This document shows positions 9,031-9,707 of a stretch of 9,707 nucleotides of DNA, piece by piece. The first letter of the stretch is position 1. Each line of letters starts with the position of its first letter. A program made the position numbers and the translations under genes. The notes beneath the pieces are model-generated. The model was not told the DNA's origin. It saw only the letters and a program-made list of their open reading frames with translations, and did no database searches. Location of the stretch: positions 1 through 9,707 of the forward strand of contig CANBTO010000150.1 in assembly GCA_947372405.1 (NCBI GenBank), read 5' to 3'. This DNA is from Verrucomicrobiaceae bacterium (GTDB taxonomy: Bacteria; Verrucomicrobiota; Verrucomicrobiae; Verrucomicrobiales; Akkermansiaceae).

Positions 9031-9707
9031 ATGATCCGGAAACGCTGGCGAAAAATCCTGTTATCCACCGCTCTTCTCATCGTCGCCGCGGTTGTGGGAT
9101 TGATCTGTTGGGCAGGCTCCGAAATCGCCAGTCCGCCACGCAGGGCGGTGATGGATTACCACCGCGAGTTTCTATCAGATCCGGCGGCGCACGGACTGGT
9201 CATCGACCGATTCACCGCCAGCGACGGCACGCCCTGTCTTGTCTGCACACCCGATCCATCGGGCAAACCAGGTGATCGCGGAACGAAAATCCGCAGGCAA
9301 CTCGTGGAAAATGGCAACAAGCTGCAGGAAGGCGGCCGGATCATCGGCACGCTCGTGCTCGTGCACGGGCGCAAGGGGAGGAAGGAAGACTACCTGCCCA
9401 TCGCCGAGCGGCTTTGTGCCGTGGGTTTCCGTTGCGTGATACCGGACATGCCGGCCCATGGCGACCACCCTGCGCCAGTCGTCACCTACGGTGTGCGTGA
9501 AGGCATACTGCCCGCGAAGATGCTTGATGAAGCCGCACGGAAATTCTCCTTCGATCCAAAACCCGCAGGCTTGCTTGGCATGTCGATGGGCGGTTCGGTG
9601 GCCATGCACGCCGCGGATCTGCCCGACGCGCCATGGAAGGCGCTGGTGATCGTTTCCAGTTTCGATTCGTTTCCCCCGGTCATCAGGGTCCAGGCTGCGG
9701 GCTATGT
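9031..9707 (+). CDS. Alpha/beta hydrolase with N-terminal membrane anchor, 3'-truncated by the window edge
   Basis: The frame is open from ATG 9031 to the window end (225 complete codons plus two bases), so the protein continues beyond. It begins with basic MIRKRWRK, then a hydrophobic segment (about residues 9-27), fitting an uncleaved signal anchor or signal peptide with the body in the periplasm. LVLVHGRKGRKEDYLP (His-Gly at 112-113) is the oxyanion strand, PDMPAHGDHP follows, and GMSMGG holds the probable nucleophile Ser185. The acid and histidine of the triad would lie past the window edge. It starts 4 nt after the previous stop, with GGAAAG 7 nt before the ATG as a modest ribosome binding site, so the two hydrolases are probably co-transcribed. 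Similarity between them is limited to the fold. Substrate unknown. Confidence 0.9.
   Translation, partial: MIRKRWRKILLSTALLIVAAVVGLICWAGSEIASPPRRAVMDYHREFLSDPAAHGLVIDRFTASDGTPCLVCTPDPSGKPGDRGTKIRRQLVENGNKLQEGGRIIGTLVLVHGRKGRKEDYLPIAERLCAVGFRCVIPDMPAHGDHPAPVVTYGVREGILPAKMLDEAARKFSFDPKPAGLLGMSMGGSVAMHAADLPDAPWKALVIVSSFDSFPPVIRVQAAGY

Overview
The window reads as a chromosomal segment from a Verrucomicrobiota bacterium (Verrucomicrobiaceae, Luteolibacter- or Haloferula-like). This is inferred from three things together: a GC-rich AcnA-type aconitase, a very large secreted HAF-repeat/DUF11-like protein, and REP-like hairpins built on CCCAACGGGA and CCCAGGGTT cores. No rRNA or tRNA gene was seen, so the taxonomy is only moderately sure. 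All main genes lie on the + strand.

Layout: (1) 1-2679, an aconitase lacking only its first part, with an A/T-rich island at 2083-2250. (2) 2680-3392, a rearranged intergenic zone. It holds a cluster of REP-like hairpins, a possible small minus-strand gene with a perfect 10-bp inverted repeat in its 3' part, and a 59-codon + strand ORF at 3019-3198. That ORF joins, in frame, the lipoprotein head of an alpha/beta hydrolase (like the gene at 8157) to the last 17 codons of aconitase. A second REP-like hairpin and a terminator-like hairpin follow. (3) 3393-8009, a secreted protein of about 1538 residues: signal peptide, seven HAF repeats, several DUF11-like beta-sandwich segments, and two arrays of the octapeptide IVAAGGGN. 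(4) 8010-8156, a short gap with one strong hairpin. (5) 8157-9026, a lipoprotein alpha/beta hydrolase, and 9031-9707, a second membrane-anchored alpha/beta hydrolase that runs off the window; the two are 4 nt apart and probably co-transcribed.

The genes do not form an obvious pathway. Aconitase is central metabolism, while the other three complete or partial genes encode exported or envelope proteins. The most unusual feature is the rearrangement. The aconitase tail (53 nt) occurs twice, 519 bp apart, and the hydrolase head (64 nt) occurs twice, 5150 bp apart. The two displaced pieces meet at one chimeric junction near 3145. This fits an old tandem duplication, or integration at the aconitase 3' end, and it leaves the large HAF/DUF11 gene bracketed by direct repeats as a possible gain/loss cassette.
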